Below are positions 12,548 to 25,975 of a stretch of 64,000 nucleotides of DNA, piece by piece (position 1 is the first letter of the stretch; each line of letters opens with the position of its first letter). Position numbers and translations under genes: made by a program. The notes under the pieces were generated by a model that saw nothing but the letters and a program-made list of their open reading frames with translations, was not told where the DNA came from and did not search any database. This DNA comes from Antedon bifida (taxonomy: Eukaryota > Echinodermata > Crinoidea > Comatulida > Antedonidae): contig OY727097.1 of assembly GCA_963402885.1 (NCBI GenBank), positions 11,284,001-11,348,000 on the forward strand. Direction: 5' to 3'.

Positions 12548-12583
12548 CTGTCGATGTAATATCTATGTCGGGCAATGGTCCAC
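12548..12583 (-). CDS. possible 3' mini-exon of the ankyrin-repeat gene
   Basis: On the minus strand, CTTTGTTTTAG precedes 36 nt that read GPLPDIDITST when joined in phase to the exon ending at 13709, followed by a GTATGA donor. Phase agreement is the main support; the peptide is too short to recognise. A competing open segment at about 12690-12780 (minus) does not fit the phase cleanly. No terminal exon was found further downstream. Confidence 0.25.
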
Positions 12584-13708
12584 CTAAAACAAAGTTAGAA
12601 TATATGTGTAAATAAAAGTACATGAAGCAAAATGCGAACATTTAAGAGACAGTGTTAAAACATCAGACCTCACTCACAACATACTGGTGTAACATGGGCT
12701 TTAAGTGCAGTGTTGGAACCAGTTATTCCGTGTGACATCATAGAGGCATCGCCCATCTCCAACAAAATATACACTAAAAATGGCTGATTTTTGTATTTTG
12801 TTATATTGATTTGTTTCTTGTAAAGCGAGCTATAGGCCTAAATGCGTTAAAAATGATATTTATAATTATGTTCTCAAACTCAAAGCCCACAGTATAAAAT
12901 ACACAGTAGGTAGTTAGATATAAGAAATAAAAACATTGATTAAAGATCACTGTCCTGTTCATGGTTGTTTTTTTATTGTTTGATTTTGATGTTGTATGTT
13001 TTTTCTTATTACGGTATAAAAAAATATTTGTACATTGTACAAGTTATTTGCATTATTATTGTCATTGTTATTTTGATTATCCATTTGTTATATTATATGT
13101 GTGTAGGCCTATTTTGTTATTGTTATTATTAAAACAATAATTAAACATATCTCAAAATTTAATTCTTAAATAATCCCAATTTGATTATATTAATAGGCCT
13201 AATGTTAAAGAATATAATGTGATTATAAGTAAATTAAAAGATCTATAATCTGTTAATAAAGAGTATCGAGTTAAGACACTTGTATTGATAATAATCATTG
13301 GTTGAGAATTTACTTATATTGTTGTTATTATTTTTGTTAATATCTAAAACTATAATTTCTTAAATAATCTCAATTTGATTCTATTAATAAAATGTTAAAG
13401 AATATAAAGTGATTTTGAGTAAAAATCTATAATCTGTTTTGAAGAGTATCGCGTCAGAAACTTGTATTAATAATAATAATTGGCTGAGAATTTACTTATA
13501 TTGTTATTTATTTTCCTTAAAAAAATAAACAAGTAAAAACAAGACAATTTTAAACATTACAAACTAAACCTATTTTAGATAATAAGTGGTGTTTCATTTA
13601 AGTTTTTGTGATATTTAAGTTGGACATACCGATATTGTTTCAAGATTAGTTGTCAGCTGATTTACATATGTTTACAGCCTACCTGTTAGCCTACTTTGTT
13701 AAACTCAC

Positions 13709-16700
13709 CTCTCAATATGTCAATTATCTCGGCTTTTTGACCTGCCCTTAATTCGTTGTCATATTTCTTACACGCGTTAGCATTGTACAAATCTATTACA
13801 GATTTGCCATACTGTGTAAATTAAAAATGAATATGTTATGTAAAAGAATACATTTTATCATTACATTATTAATCAAAATAGGAATCGAGTCATACTGATA
13901 CTGATTCTAATGTATTCTAAAAAAACAGAAGACCACGTCGTGTAATAATGTCTGCACGTTTTGTTACATCTTCTAATTTGGTATATAAATATAATTTTCA
14001 ATCCATTAAACAAACTATTATGACAATTTTTAATATTGTAAATTAGGGCCTATTGTTATTGTTTTTATATTCGTAATTTACTTTTATTAATTATTACATT
14101 AAATATAACAAAAACTGTATACACAATTTAACAAAAACAAATTATCATTTTTAATTTAAATACTAATTACGTAACCTTATTTCATTTAACATTAAACAAA
14201 CCTTATCTTCTTTTGAAACGTAAGATTTACCGGAACATTCCTTCATTAGATACACAATGGTGGCTCTGTGTTTGTTGTACGTGCGATCTTGTGCGACACA
14301 TACATGCAGAAGTGTGCGTTTATCCTAGTAAATAATAATACGGTTTTTTGTATAAAATATAATTTTGATTTGTTGAATGTTAAAATGTTAAATGTATTAT
14401 TACTTGTCCTTACGTTTAACTGGAAACTGAGGAAATTCGGATTAGGCCCTCCACGGACCCACGGCAGCCAGCAGTGCAGCGCCTACCAGATCAGCACCCC
14501 GGGAGACGATCCCCTACTCTTTTCGAATAGTGTACCAAGTTCTTTAACGTGCACTGTTAAGTACACGGTACTAGCGGCTTTACATTCCATCCGAAGAACG
14601 AGGCAATGAGAGTAAAGCATCTTGCCTAAGGATGCAATTAGTATGGTACAGATAACCTCGAACCCATGCCTATCACATGCTAGTCCGATAGTACCATTGC
14701 ACCATCACTCTCTGGTGTATATACAGCACCCGCCTCTATTTCTAGACGGTCTCCCATTAAGAACGCAACCGGGCCCAATGTTGCTTAACTTCGGTGATCT
14801 GACGAGAACCGGTGTTTTAACGCAGTATGGCCGTATATCTTAACATAAATATATGTTAATTATTGAAATAAGTAATTTGTATCTTCATCACATAAATAAC
14901 ACACAATGACGTCAGATATTTGTCGTTTTGGTTGTGAACGCAGTGGGTTTTCAGCAGGAATTGAAAAGTGTAGATAGATCTTTCTATAGATATTTATATT
15001 CATAATGTTTACTGTACTGACATAGCGGTTTATATATAGTTCTGTTAACCACTAACGTAACACAAATCATCCACTAATGTAAAAGTAACCACTAACGTAA
15101 CACAAATCAACCACTAACGTAACAACAGTTTAACCACTAACGTAACCAAATTTAACCACTAACGTAATAACAGTAGAGATGTTAAGAAATCTTAGGCAAT
15201 TTTTGTTTTGGAAGTTGGAAAGCTAGGACTCAAGTCCAGTCACGTTTGTCTGTACCTCAACTATAAATTTTTGGTTAAACAATGGTGTTAAATGTAACTA
15301 AATTAAAACATTTGTTTTCTGTCCTTCAAAACCTTTAGACGTAAGGGTCTTAATTTTAAGCTTGAAATGTAAATTCCAATCTTAAAACTTCAGCCTATTT
15401 TTCCTATTTTGAATCGTATGTTTGTCTGTGTGAGTGTCCGTCCGGCTATCAATACTGTAACCGTAAGACACACTAGTTTCCGTATGAAAAGTTGGAGATA
15501 CCTTATTGTGATGAAAGCCGTGGCATTTACATGCTTATCTGTCTGTTTGTCTAACAATACTCTTACTTTCAATGACGTGACACGATATTCTCTTGTTGGT
15601 ATACAAGTGTATGCTTTGATTATGCTTTTCTGTCAATTTATGCATATTCAACAATACATTTTATATTAAATTACCAGTTTAAAGGCTAAAAATGAGAAAA
15701 TAATAATAAAAAACAGAAGGATGGACGGACAGTCGGACAGATAATCATAGACACGAAAGAGGTTCAATATCAATAAATTTGAGGAATTAAATCATGTTGA
15801 AAGTAACAACTTTGTCAGACATACATTTATTAAAAAATGAGAATTTACTGATGGACGGACACTAAGACAATTTTGTGAAGAAAAATTAGACTAAACTGTT
15901 TTATGTCCATAATATGTCTACTACTGTTGTTACGTTAGTGGTTAATGTTACATTAGTGGTTGATTTTTGTTACGTTAGTGGTTAAAGTTACGTTAGTGGT
16001 TGATTGTTACGTTAGTGGGTGATACAGGACCTAGATGGTTAAAGTTTGCACAATACACAGCCACACAGTTTTATTTGTATTTTGTGTGTACTAATACAGG
16101 TGGTAATGATAAAACGTGCGATTCATCGTAATCGGAAAACAAGTTGTGTGCAAACAGTAAAGTAGAATAATGTCAAACGGAGTCCATCACAAAATAAAAA
16201 GTTAATACAGATGATAACGAATGATTACAAAAACAGAAACCTCGAAAACAGCGAAGAAACCCAGGGTCTCTGGTTTCGAGATTTGTTTAAAACATAGACC
16301 TCAACACAACCTTCTCATTATTAGGCTATATAAGGTTTTCGATATTACCCGAATACAAAGACCCCATCAAATTTTATCAATACTATGTTATAGGGGTATG
16401 TTGAACTCACAAATTACTCACAGTACATAAATTAAATTTTATATTCAATCTAATGAAGTTTTTGAAGTACCGATAATAGGACTTTATACCGATGACATTG
16501 TTAATTGGTTCATTTCTTTACCTTTTTTAAATGGTGGTACATCTTTCAGATCGAGAAAACTATAAAGAAAGTCTATATACCCATTACGTAGAATTAGCGT
16601 TAAATAATGACGGAAGAAACAACTTTTAATTAATTCGGTGTTTGTTAAAAAGAAAGAGGCAGACAGAGTTAATAGAAAGAGAATCAATGAAACGCGCATT

Positions 16701-19608
16701 TTTTAACGCGAATTCAAATGGCTTTTCCTCCTCTACAAATGACATCAGAGAGAATGCATCGCTTGTGTAAATATGAAATAGCTATAGCAACAGCAATACC
16801 TTTCTAATCATTTGATTTCACAACAATTAAAAACATAATCCAACATCGTTGCAGACGTTCTTACAGTAAATATTTACTGGAAATAATATCGCGTTAGTCG
16901 ATGTCTTCAGCCGTTTTTAGTCGCGTGGACGCGACTCTATAGTTCACTATGTCGGTCGGTTGGTCGGTCTGTCTGTCTGTCTGTCTGTCGGTCCGGTATC
17001 ACTATGCGTTTTATCGCTTTCTGACCTTATCTTGATATCAGTTTAATCTAGCTAAGTCAATTTTTCACAGAATATTAGTTATGGCCAGGAATCGATGTGG
17101 TTATGTTTTCACGGTGCGCAATAAAAAATTATGCGGTCTATGCACGATTTAACGAAATCCCGTTTGTAATCATATCTTCACAACCATGAATCACAATTAA
17201 ATAAAATGTGGTACACTAAATGTTATTATGTAAATGACTTACGTGGTTCAAATGATTTACGTCTGCTCCAAATTTGATGAGATACATACATGTACGCACG
17301 TGACCAAAACCAGCAGCAATTATAAGAGGTGTATTCCCGTACTGAAAAAAAAAGTATAGTACTTTATACAAAATATAATAGGTTGCTGATAGAAGATGCG
17401 ATACTTGGAGTATGCCTAATGCACATTTATAAACTACTTGTACAATGATAGTAAACCTTCGCACACGAGTCGCAGGTAATTGGCATAATGAGTATAGTGT
17501 TAGTCTTATACTTTTAACTCTATTTTGGTTTTGCTATTCGTGTACCAGGTATACGGTAGTATATAAAAATAATAAAATAAATAAAACAAATTAAAATTAA
17601 ACCAATTACAAGAGGTTAGAGAAAAGAAAAGGTCAGTTTCTGTTGCAAAAAAACTTGATTATGCATAATTAGTAGCCTTAAAAAGTTCAGTGTCTACCAA
17701 AAGATTTATCTTTCTTACAATACATGGCAGCTTCTGTCAACTTATTTCACTCAAGGAAGGTGCTAATTAATAATTATTATTAATTAATAAACTTAACTTA
17801 ACAGGAAGAAAAATCGTAAACTGTAAACTTAAGTATGTAGAATGCTTCTCCATCTACAATACATTTTGGAGTTATGGAGCATATGTTTGCAAACACAAGC
17901 AACAAGGATGTTATCACTACTACTACTCATCCTTCCTTATTGTAGCTCTCGTAATATAACATCGCCTATGTGAGATGTACGACCGCCATTCAGTTATCGA
18001 CAATACAGTCAACCTCGCTACAAATTACATTACATCTATTATATTATAAGTGAGAGAGTGTGTACGTTTGTTTGTCTGTTTGTTTGTCTGTTTGTTTGTT
18101 CGTTGTACAAATTGTTGTTACTGCACGTAACCTTACATATGACCGGAATTGTACCGGGAAGGTTCTAAATTATATTTCAACATCATCCGCCATCTAGGTT
18201 CTAAGTTAGGGACCAAAATGTGGTCAAAATGGCCCACTTTCCCCCACTTTCGATGTTTGTTCGTTATACAAATTTCTGTTTCTGCACTCAACCATACTAT
18301 GGGGTATCAAAATGATCGCAATTGTACCCGGAAGGTTTAACTACATTTCAAAAAAAGGTGTGGGTTGTGATGTCATTTTTGCTTTGGCTCGGGGTTGTAG
18401 GCTATCGAATTGTAAAATTATACTACAAATGTTTTACAGTATTTGAATTATCCTCAAGAAGGCGTTTGGGGAAATATAGATATACATATTGTTTAATCAT
18501 TAACCAACATGACACCTATTCATTTACACATTTAGCAAAGTACTTTAACCATATCCAGCTATGTATCGGTCTCTTGGATTGTCTCATTACAGACATCCAT
18601 TTCCTGTGTGAACATATACATGTTAATTACTGTTATCATCTAGGATCCAAGTTAGGGGCCACAATGTGGTCAAAATGGCCCACTTCCGATGTTTGTTCGT
18701 TATACAAATTTCTGTTTCTGCATGTAACCATATATATGGGGTATCAAAATGATCGCAATTGTACCGGGAAGGTTTTAAACTACATTTCAAAAAGTCCGAG
18801 GATTTGGTGGGAGAGGGAGATTAGGTGTGGTAGTTGGGGTTCAGAAGATAGTAGGGATGAAAACTGCCACTGAGAGATTATATGGGTTGGGAGGATGGCC
18901 AACTGGAACATTCTTAAACACATCACCCAGTATATGGGGTGTGTTTGAAGGGGGAGGAGGAGGAGCGAAAATACTGGCGTAATGAAGTAGACTATATGAT
19001 TGGAATTGTAATAGGAAAAGTTACTACATTTGAACTGTCCAGGGGAGGAGTTAAGTTTTGTTGATTGTGGCTTGGATGGAGAGAGGAGAAAGAAGGCTGG
19101 GGGCCCGCAGTATCAAAATTAGATATTTTAATTATCAGCCAAAATGACACCTATTTATTTACACAGTTTACAACAACTTAAAAAATAGGCCTATCGTAGC
19201 TATGTATACTCTCTCAATTTGAAGCTGAAGTTGAATTGAATTTGTCCTGGGAAGAATTTGTTTTTTAAAAAGAGTGTGGGGGTTGTTGAGTATAGGGAGG
19301 TACTGGCGTCAGGTGTTATGTACTGAGAAGGCTTTAAACTATGGGGCGGGTGTAATTGCTAGTTATCTATAATATGACCCGCATTGTGGTTGGTTCATTA
19401 ACCTCTATTTTATTAACGGCACGCCCATTAAATTGTAAAATTGTTATTATTTTTTGTAATCACACTGAATTATATAGCACCTGTTATTAATAATATTTGT
19501 AAAACTTACACTGTTTGGAAGATCCAATTTAGCACCTGCCTTGAGCAAAGTAGTGCAAACATCTGTGTGGCCGGTTTGTGCTACCACATTTAAAGGTGAA
19601 AATCCATC
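13709..19608 (-). CDS. ankyrin-repeat protein gene (three clear exons)
   Basis: The minus-strand exons, in transcript order, are 19608-19510, 17341-17243 and 13811-13709. The first two are 99 nt, phase 0, and encode one ankyrin repeat each: DGFSPLNVVAQTGHTDVCTT..., then YGNTPLIIAAGFGHVRTCMY.... Both follow the G-xTPLxxAAxxGH pattern and end with a GADVN-like turn. The third begins YGKSVIDLYNA and ends EIIDILR, like a terminal, degenerate repeat. All have AG acceptors and GTAAGT or GTGAGT donors. Ankyrin repeats bind proteins; the partner cannot be told. The product is incomplete: the 5' start is not certain (a weak candidate ATG lies at about 20654 on the minus strand) and the 3' end is unclear. 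Introns of 2-3.4 kb carry SINE and inverted-repeat elements. An RFX X-box lies about 1 kb upstream of the first clear exon. Confidence 0.75.
14455..14836 (-). repeat. 5S rRNA-derived SINE (SINE3-like)
   Basis: On the minus strand 14836-14742 is a diverged 5S rRNA: ACGGCCATAC at the start, TCGTCAGATCACCGAAGTTA and AAGCAACATTGGGCCCGG in the middle, ATGGGAGACCG at the end. A tRNA-like B box (GGTTCGAGG, near 14660) and a conserved body (GGCAAGATGCTTTACTCTCA) follow. 5S-headed SINEs are a known class. Substitutions in the internal promoter and the attached body argue against a functional 5S gene. It lies in an ankyrin-gene intron. The body alone recurs at 52968-53103. Confidence 0.7.
15045..16025. 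mobile_element. inverted-repeat element with AACCACTAACGTAAC arms
   Basis: The left arm (15045-15170) has about five copies of AACCACTAACGTAAC; the right arm (15925-16020) has the reverse complement GTTACGTTAGTGGTT several times. The interior has further inverted pieces (TGTCCGTCC near 15436, GGACGGACA near 15721). It resembles a foldback or MITE element with repeated subterminal motifs. No coding frame is credible. Confidence 0.5.
16912..17000. repeat. GTCG/GTCT microsatellite with conserved leader
   Basis: A leader (TTTTTAGTCGCGTGGACGCG, then ACTCTATAGTTCACTATG) runs into a (GTCGG/GTCT)n tract. The leader and tract recur inverted at about 23311-23352, so this is the end of a dispersed element rather than a plain microsatellite. 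Confidence 0.5.
18057..19390. repeat. TGTT microsatellite and diverged internal direct repeats
   Basis: A (TTTG/TCTG)n tract at 18065-18105 leads into a segment whose motifs repeat: AATTGTACCGGGAAGGTT at about 18148, 18315 (altered) and 18757, and ACACCTATTCATTTACACA near 18510 with a match near 19150. The 183-codon open frame at 18322-18873 lies in these repeats and shows no protein signature. It sits in an intron of the ankyrin gene. Confidence 0.45.
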
Positions 19609-22600
19609 CTGAAATAATAACAAACATCATATTATAGTAGTCTTCTACAAAAAGCTATTTAATATTGTATTGAAATCAATTCGATGTGATCAAGTAAAAT
19701 TAACGTAAAGGCCATTTGATCTTACATTCCAATGAATATCGGTCTATAGTTTCCCCTATGTTTCATAATTTTTGGGATTGTATTTGTGTTAACACAAGCG
19801 TGTTGAAAAGAAGCAGATTATTATCAGGGGGGGATAGTTCAAATTACACAGTAAAATCTCTATTCTTTTGTACACAAATGTTGTAAATAGAGAGGCAATT
19901 TGAAAAAAAGAATATGAAAAATAAACAGTGTGGTAAAAAATGTTATCAGATGACTAAATAGATAATATAACTTGAATTTTACGTTTCTAGTATTTTATTC
20001 AACTTCAGAGTTTTATTTTCATGCTATAGCAAACATTATCCACCGTATATCCACCATCTTTGTTCATCTTCTAGGAAGCCACCAGACATGTTATTACACT
20101 AGGTTAAACTACTTAACTACTGAAAAAAGTCTTCCTGGTTTTTATAGCAGAATTTTACCAAATTTTGTATTTGACCATTTTCACGGACACAAAATCAAAC
20201 AGCTTAGAAATGCTCCGTTAGGTATAACCGTTTTATTCAAGATTGAATATGTGTGAAAATAACAGAAAGTATAATTCCTTCAAATTGATATTCAAATACA
20301 GTAGTACATATGAAATACTTTAAACCTTGCTATCATATGAATATGATTATATATGCTATATTATTGTTAATTAAATTGTTACATAGTTTGTTGTTTACAT
20401 ACAGTATCTTTTATAGTATGACATAACTTACAAAACTGTGAGCCTATGGATGCAGCACAATGAAAAACATCTGTGAATTTCTACTGTTAAACTTTAATAC
20501 CTATAAAGGAAAAAACTATAACTGACAATCTACGAAATCTATAAAACTATTAAAAAGTACAAAATACAACAAATGTAAGCATTAAGGGATCACCCTAAAC
20601 ATAACCATCAGAAAGGTACATCCAGTCGCCTTTTCAACACTATCCCTGTTGCCATAGCAACTAAGAAGAAACCATCCCGCAGACCTAGGCTATACAGCAT
20701 CTCGCGCACATGTGTGCATACTGTGGGATAGCTAGTTCACCCTTCGAACTATACACAATCAAAACTATTATATAGATTCTCAAAATGCAATAACATTAAT
20801 ATCAATAGTATCCTAAATATATCTAAAACAAGCTGATTCAACAATTATAGTGATTTATCCATTTTAAACTAATATTTCTTACCTACAAAGGTACGACTGA
20901 AGTTTATGACTGATTTATCTAACTATAGGCAAAACAGTGCCGCGAAAAGTTACAATATGAAACCCCACAAATATTGTATGGAAGGCTACTGCGGCCAGCA
21001 TAACCATTTTAAGGGAAGTCCATGTTTTTTCGTCTTGATTTCTATTACAATTAGTTGATTTATGTACAATTAACCAGATATTATATTTAAAATTCATGTC
21101 TGTACCTAAGCTTTAACTTAAATAAAGAGTATAACCTTTGATGTTTTCTTTAAGATAATGTATTGTATATATGCATGCATTTGTTTTGCTTGTATAGTTT
21201 TTTTTTTATATAGTACGGTACTTTTATACGTAGTATTTATATATTGCAAATTCGGTAAGAAATTGTGGTCCTTAATATGAAAGGTGGCACTAGTTCTGCT
21301 GCCAGTTATTTTGCTACAATTATAAAAGAACCTATAGATACTGTACAGTGCCCTGATTGGGTAATATAATACTGTAGTTCAATACGGTTAGTGTAAATTT
21401 ACGACGGTTGAACACTTCAACCTTTAGAATTGTTTGTTGGAGACATTGATATACAAAATTAATTATGTGTAGACAAAATTGTAATATTTTGACAAAATTA
21501 GCAATGTCTCAAACGGCGCCCCGTATATACGCACTGTCATATGGAACTTTTAAAGTTAAAACAGCCCCAATTCATATATATTATGAAAGTGGTGTTTGCG
21601 TTAGAACTGGCAGTTACGACTAAAAATGTATCCAGGCTCCAAAATGTGTTCAGGTAACACATTTTGACTGCTAAATTCTTAACTATTGGTTTCATTTTGC
21701 CGTTACTGGGAGGGGATACGTTTAAAAAAAAATATGTTTTACCAAATCAAATGGATACCTCGATCATATCTATTTAGTGTACCATTTTCATAAAATAGTG
21801 TTGCTCTGTAGGATACATCACAATACAACACAAAAACAGAAAAATCACCATTAAAAAAGACATTCCCTAACATTCAGTGCTCTAAATCGTAAAAACTATT
21901 ACGGAATATATTTGTACGAGGGGTGATGGACCGCTTTCTTGAACTTCAAAAATAGTGCATATGAGATGGGTTGGGTCTTGCAAAATCAAATGTGTTTTCT
22001 TAGTAAAGTGATCTCTAATCAATCAAATTGAAATCTGCTAAATTCTAAGTATACGTGAAGCATACTTAACAATACATTTGAGTTCCAACTTATCCTTACA
22101 TGTGGTCCCGGTAAAACATGCAACAATGAAAAAAGTGAGAATACTTTCAATGACCGATTTAAAAAAAACCCGTAGGCCTAATGGGAGGTTTAACCTCAAA
22201 ATATGCAACAAGTAAAAACGTTGAGCATGGGCCTTTTTGATAGCCTTAGTAATAATACTTATTGTCTTGCCATTTAAGATCTCTAGTGCTTTATTTACAA
22301 TGTCAATTCCAGAGTGGGTTTTTCATATTGCAGGTTATTTACATTTTGTGTTATAAAATGTCGAGTGTTTCACCTGCCTTGACAGAGACAATACTGTAAT
22401 GAGTTGAAAATGTAAACATATTAGTGTATTGGTAAACACATGATGTCTGCAAACCAAAATTGTGTATTTGTGCACATAATAGTAGGTGACATTTGTAATT
22501 GAGACCGTTTTATTTGACACGACAAAGCATGTGAACTCCTAAAAAACGTACATAATCATATTATAATGTAGTACATTTTGAATGTTTACATGACATGATA

Positions 22601-23091
22601 AACATTAAAATTGTTCCTTCTAACAGATTTAGAGTTAACTTAGATTTTTCTCGGGCTCCTTGGATTTCGTTCTTAATTTATGTATTGTTTTATTTATTGT
22701 AATGCGCTGTGTTCTCTGATCGGTAGATATTACATAGTTTGGATACGCACATTTCTCTTATTATTACAGGGTAACACCGTGGCTTAAAAATATATTGTTT
22801 ATTATAAAACATAGACCTTTGCAAACACACAACTTAGTTTATTAATGAAAAAGATCATAATTAAAATATGAGTGCAAATAAAACATCTAAATGAATAATA
22901 TGTATTTACAAAAAGCTACAAATATGTTTTCGAGAATTGTTGTTTTTTTTAGACCACACTAAGTGGTTGGTGTAACTTCACATTAATGGTATATTGAAAC
23001 ATTATATGTTAATTAGTCTCCTTAACATGGACCTACATTGCCATATACGATGATTTAAAATTCAATTCAGAGTTTTGTATTTTAGTATTAC
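19609..23091. other. upstream region of the ankyrin gene; no further gene seen
   Basis: Apart from the X-box at 20648-20661, this region shows no exon I can recognise on either strand. Open frames at 19972-20256 and 20915-21097 have no domain signature and simple composition. Confidence 0.4.
20648..20661. promoter_or_regulatory. RFX X-box (GTTGCCATAGCAAC)
   Basis: The 14-mer is a full match to the RFX consensus (GTTGCC, 2-base spacer, AGCAAC half-sites). RFX factors drive ciliary genes in animals, and X-boxes usually sit within a few hundred bases of the start codon. Here it lies about 1 kb upstream of the first clear exon of the minus-strand ankyrin gene, in a locally less AT-rich stretch. 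On the minus strand an ATG overlaps it and opens MATGIVLKRRLD before a weak GT. The match is visible; the regulatory role is inferred. Confidence 0.5.
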
Positions 23092-23240
23092 AGTTGAACC
23101 TCCGTGAGCGGCCACCTCCCGAAAGCGGCCACCTCCCGAAAGCGGCCACCTCCCTTAACGGCCGTACTTTCAAAAAGCCTGTTTGTTCTTCATCTAATTA
23201 GTGGACCTCCTGTAAGCAGCCATTTCACGTGAGTGGCCGC
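23092..23240 (+). mobile_element. pogo/Tigger-like terminal fragment
   Basis: A TA is followed by CAGTTGAACCTCCGTGAGCG, then three copies of a GCGGCCACCTCCC repeat. CAGTTGAACCTC-type ends flanked by TA are usual for Tc1/mariner Tigger/pogo relatives. A matching right end was not found, so it is probably a fragment. Confidence 0.45.
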
Positions 23241-24764
23241 GGCAAATTTGTTTACAATACATTAGTGTTTGTATGGTAAATTACCTCCCGTACGCAAATT
23301 TTAGTTAGTGTTTACCGACCGACCGACATAGTGCGCTGTAGAGTCGACTAAAAATACAATTTTGATCATCCTTTATTTATTTATTTAGAATCGGTTTTAA
23401 AAATCTTTCTGTGAAGAAAATTCCTGTGTTTTCAAGACGGGATGAGAAAACTACACAGATTTAGACCGACCGCTTTGTCTGAAAATCATAAATAATACTA
23501 AGCCACCTGATCATAAACAATAAAATACAATTAACTGGAGAATTTAGAGGCCCGTTGCGTTAAGAAAGCCGAACAAATATCGTGCATAGCCATAATACGT
23601 GATTTTGCCCCTCTATCGGCAGAACCTTCCGTTATCGGCCACTTTTCAATTCCATAAAATAAGGCAATTAATAGGAGTTGAAACTTAATTGTTATAGTTT
23701 TTAAAATATACACGAGGCGTAGTTGCTAATACTAATATGATCTTTATAGTTCGATGTTCAATGTACAAGTGAAAGTAACTTAACTAAAAGTATTCTAATC
23801 TACTGGTATAAAATGATTAGTAATATTTATTGTGGTTATACACAGGATACTGTGGTTATCATACAGGGTGGTAATTGCATACCTGTGCTGGATGATACTT
23901 AGAAATATCACATCTGTTTACAATACCTTAGTGGTTAAAGCAGCCCAGGTCTATAGTCTACTTTAGTTGAGTATGGTCAACAACATGAATTTCAGAAAAG
24001 TGAGTGACCTGCTACATAACGAACACTGAATTTATAGTTTTCCAAAGAATGCTACATTGCTACTGATTGAACTCATCAAGCCCAAAAACGTTAATTTTTG
24101 TCGCAAATACTGTAGGAGAAAATGCAAGCGTAAGCAACTGAAGAAAAGATATTTAGGCCTATAGCCTAGATGTCGTAAGTAAGCCCATTAGTTTTCACGG
24201 CTGGTCTCCTCAGAAAATAGAGGCAACAATATCATTTCGCTATAAATAATTGATATCATGTGTATATAAACAACACTGGATGTGTTTGCAATTGCCATTT
24301 CACGGCAATACGGTTGAGTTTCATAGCAAACAAAGTTGTAGAGATTATAAGTTTCTGAAATATAATGTAGTGCTGCTGTGTTATCGGAGAAAGTTTATAA
24401 TCTAATCGCATTATTATCGTAATTTTAAAATAAAACCATTAAAATAGTTTAGATTCAAGGCGATTCTAGAAAAAATAACAGAGATTTATCTAAACTGTTG
24501 TTTTTGCTCTTTTAAAGTGAAATTTCATGGTTTCTCCCAGTTTCCATGGTTACAAGACACTATTAACATTTACAAAATATAACATTATTTGGATTTATAT
24601 AACTTCTAATTTTTTTAAATCGGTGATCGTGACCCTTTGTAACTTGTTGTTGTATATGATGTGCCAGCGTGCGCGATATTGGTACATGCTACGTTCTAGG
24701 CATTGTAGTAGTAAACAACCTAATGTAAGTACGGTGGCTGATTTCCGCCAAAGATAAAAATTAT
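23241..24764. other. no gene seen
   Basis: It contains the inverted partner of the 16912 leader (about 23311-23352, ACCGACCGACCGACATAGTG). Otherwise it is AT-rich sequence without recognisable exons. Confidence 0.35.
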
Positions 24765-25325
24765 TTTATAAAAATACGGCGTTATAACGCCGTTTTAGGG
24801 CGTTATAACGCCCTAATTTTACAATCCGTTCACACGTACATGCGCATGCGTAGTACATCAACAAACCCAGAGCCATAAAGAGTTGCGACTTTGAATGGAT
24901 TGAATCAAATTGTTTAAAGGTTTTTGTTAAAACAATAATAACATTATTTTGATGATTTTAAACCAAAAAAAATAGCTTTAATCCATTTAATTTAACGGCT
25001 CTGGCTGGCTCTACGCGTTTATTTTGTACAGCGATTCTCTATAGTAATGCATTGTTTTTACATTTTGTAGTTTAAAATCATCTTCGCAGTAACTTTTTAA
25101 TTGCGTTATCTTAACAAAAACCTTTAAACAAATTGATTGTTTTGATATTTAAAACCTTGTGAATGTTATACATTTTTTAAGCACATGACTCGACTCCATA
25201 CTACGACGTTATAACGCCCTAATACGGCGTTATAACGCCCTAATCAGGGCTTAATAACGCCCTAACTACGGCGTTTTAACGCCCTAATACGGCGTTATTA
25301 TGCCCTAATTAGGGCGTTAAAAAAA
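24765..25325. mobile_element. palindromic MITE-like element with CGTTATAACG cores
   Basis: Both ends carry palindromes such as GGCGTTATAACGCC and GGGCGTTATAACGCCC (two units on the left at about 24776-24818, several on the right at about 25203-25320). The interior is also inverted: AAATTGTTTAAAGGTTTTTG near 24908 matches CAAAAACCTTTAAACAAATT near 25114. The whole segment can fold on itself. No coding frame. Confidence 0.6.
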
Positions 25326-25975
25326 ATATATTGCTTTTGAAAATTATAATTTGCATGCATATAACCTAAAATAGAAAAATTTATGAGTATAGTCTGTCTT
25401 TTAACTACTCATGATATGTATACATTTTTGCTTCATTGGTTTTGTATGTTGTTGTTGAAAACGAAAGTGCGAAGGTTTTGGACAGTTTTGTCACCAAGTG
25501 CGCGCGACAGGTATTACAAAGTGTTATGTGACGATTATTACAAAGTGCGACAGGGAGTTTACAGATAGTTATTATATACTAGATGGTACGCTCGCGTACT
25601 ATCTAGGCCGTGTTTACAGATGGTTCTCGAATACACAGCAATTTCAGCGTAAAAAATGTACGTACCGCAGGACTATAGTACATTGTCGTTTACAGAAACG
25701 AATAAATAACGATGATTTATGTAAAAATAGCACCCTGGGAATTAGGCCCTGTCTTAAAAATGAGTCCAATTTTTTTATTTGAACTCATTTAAACAAACTC
25801 AATTTGTGTTTTGTATATAACATTAGAGTTTTATACAGCACAGATATCGACGCGTGAACCACAATGAAAATGAGTTCGTGAATTACATTTTACTATTGGT
25901 AACTAGAAATTAGTTTGATAAAATATATTCTATTCCTCAGAAATGAAGGGAGGACACGTGTCTGTGTATGAGTGA

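Noticed and set aside
14742..14836. Functional 5S rRNA gene
   Set aside because: Too diverged, fused to a SINE body and lacking a terminator T-run in the right place.
14268..14843. Two plus-strand frames of 113 and 73 codons
   Set aside because: They are the antisense of the 5S-derived SINE.
18322..18873. 183-codon open frame
   Set aside because: Composed of locally repeated non-coding sequence inside an ankyrin-gene intron, with no protein-like conservation.
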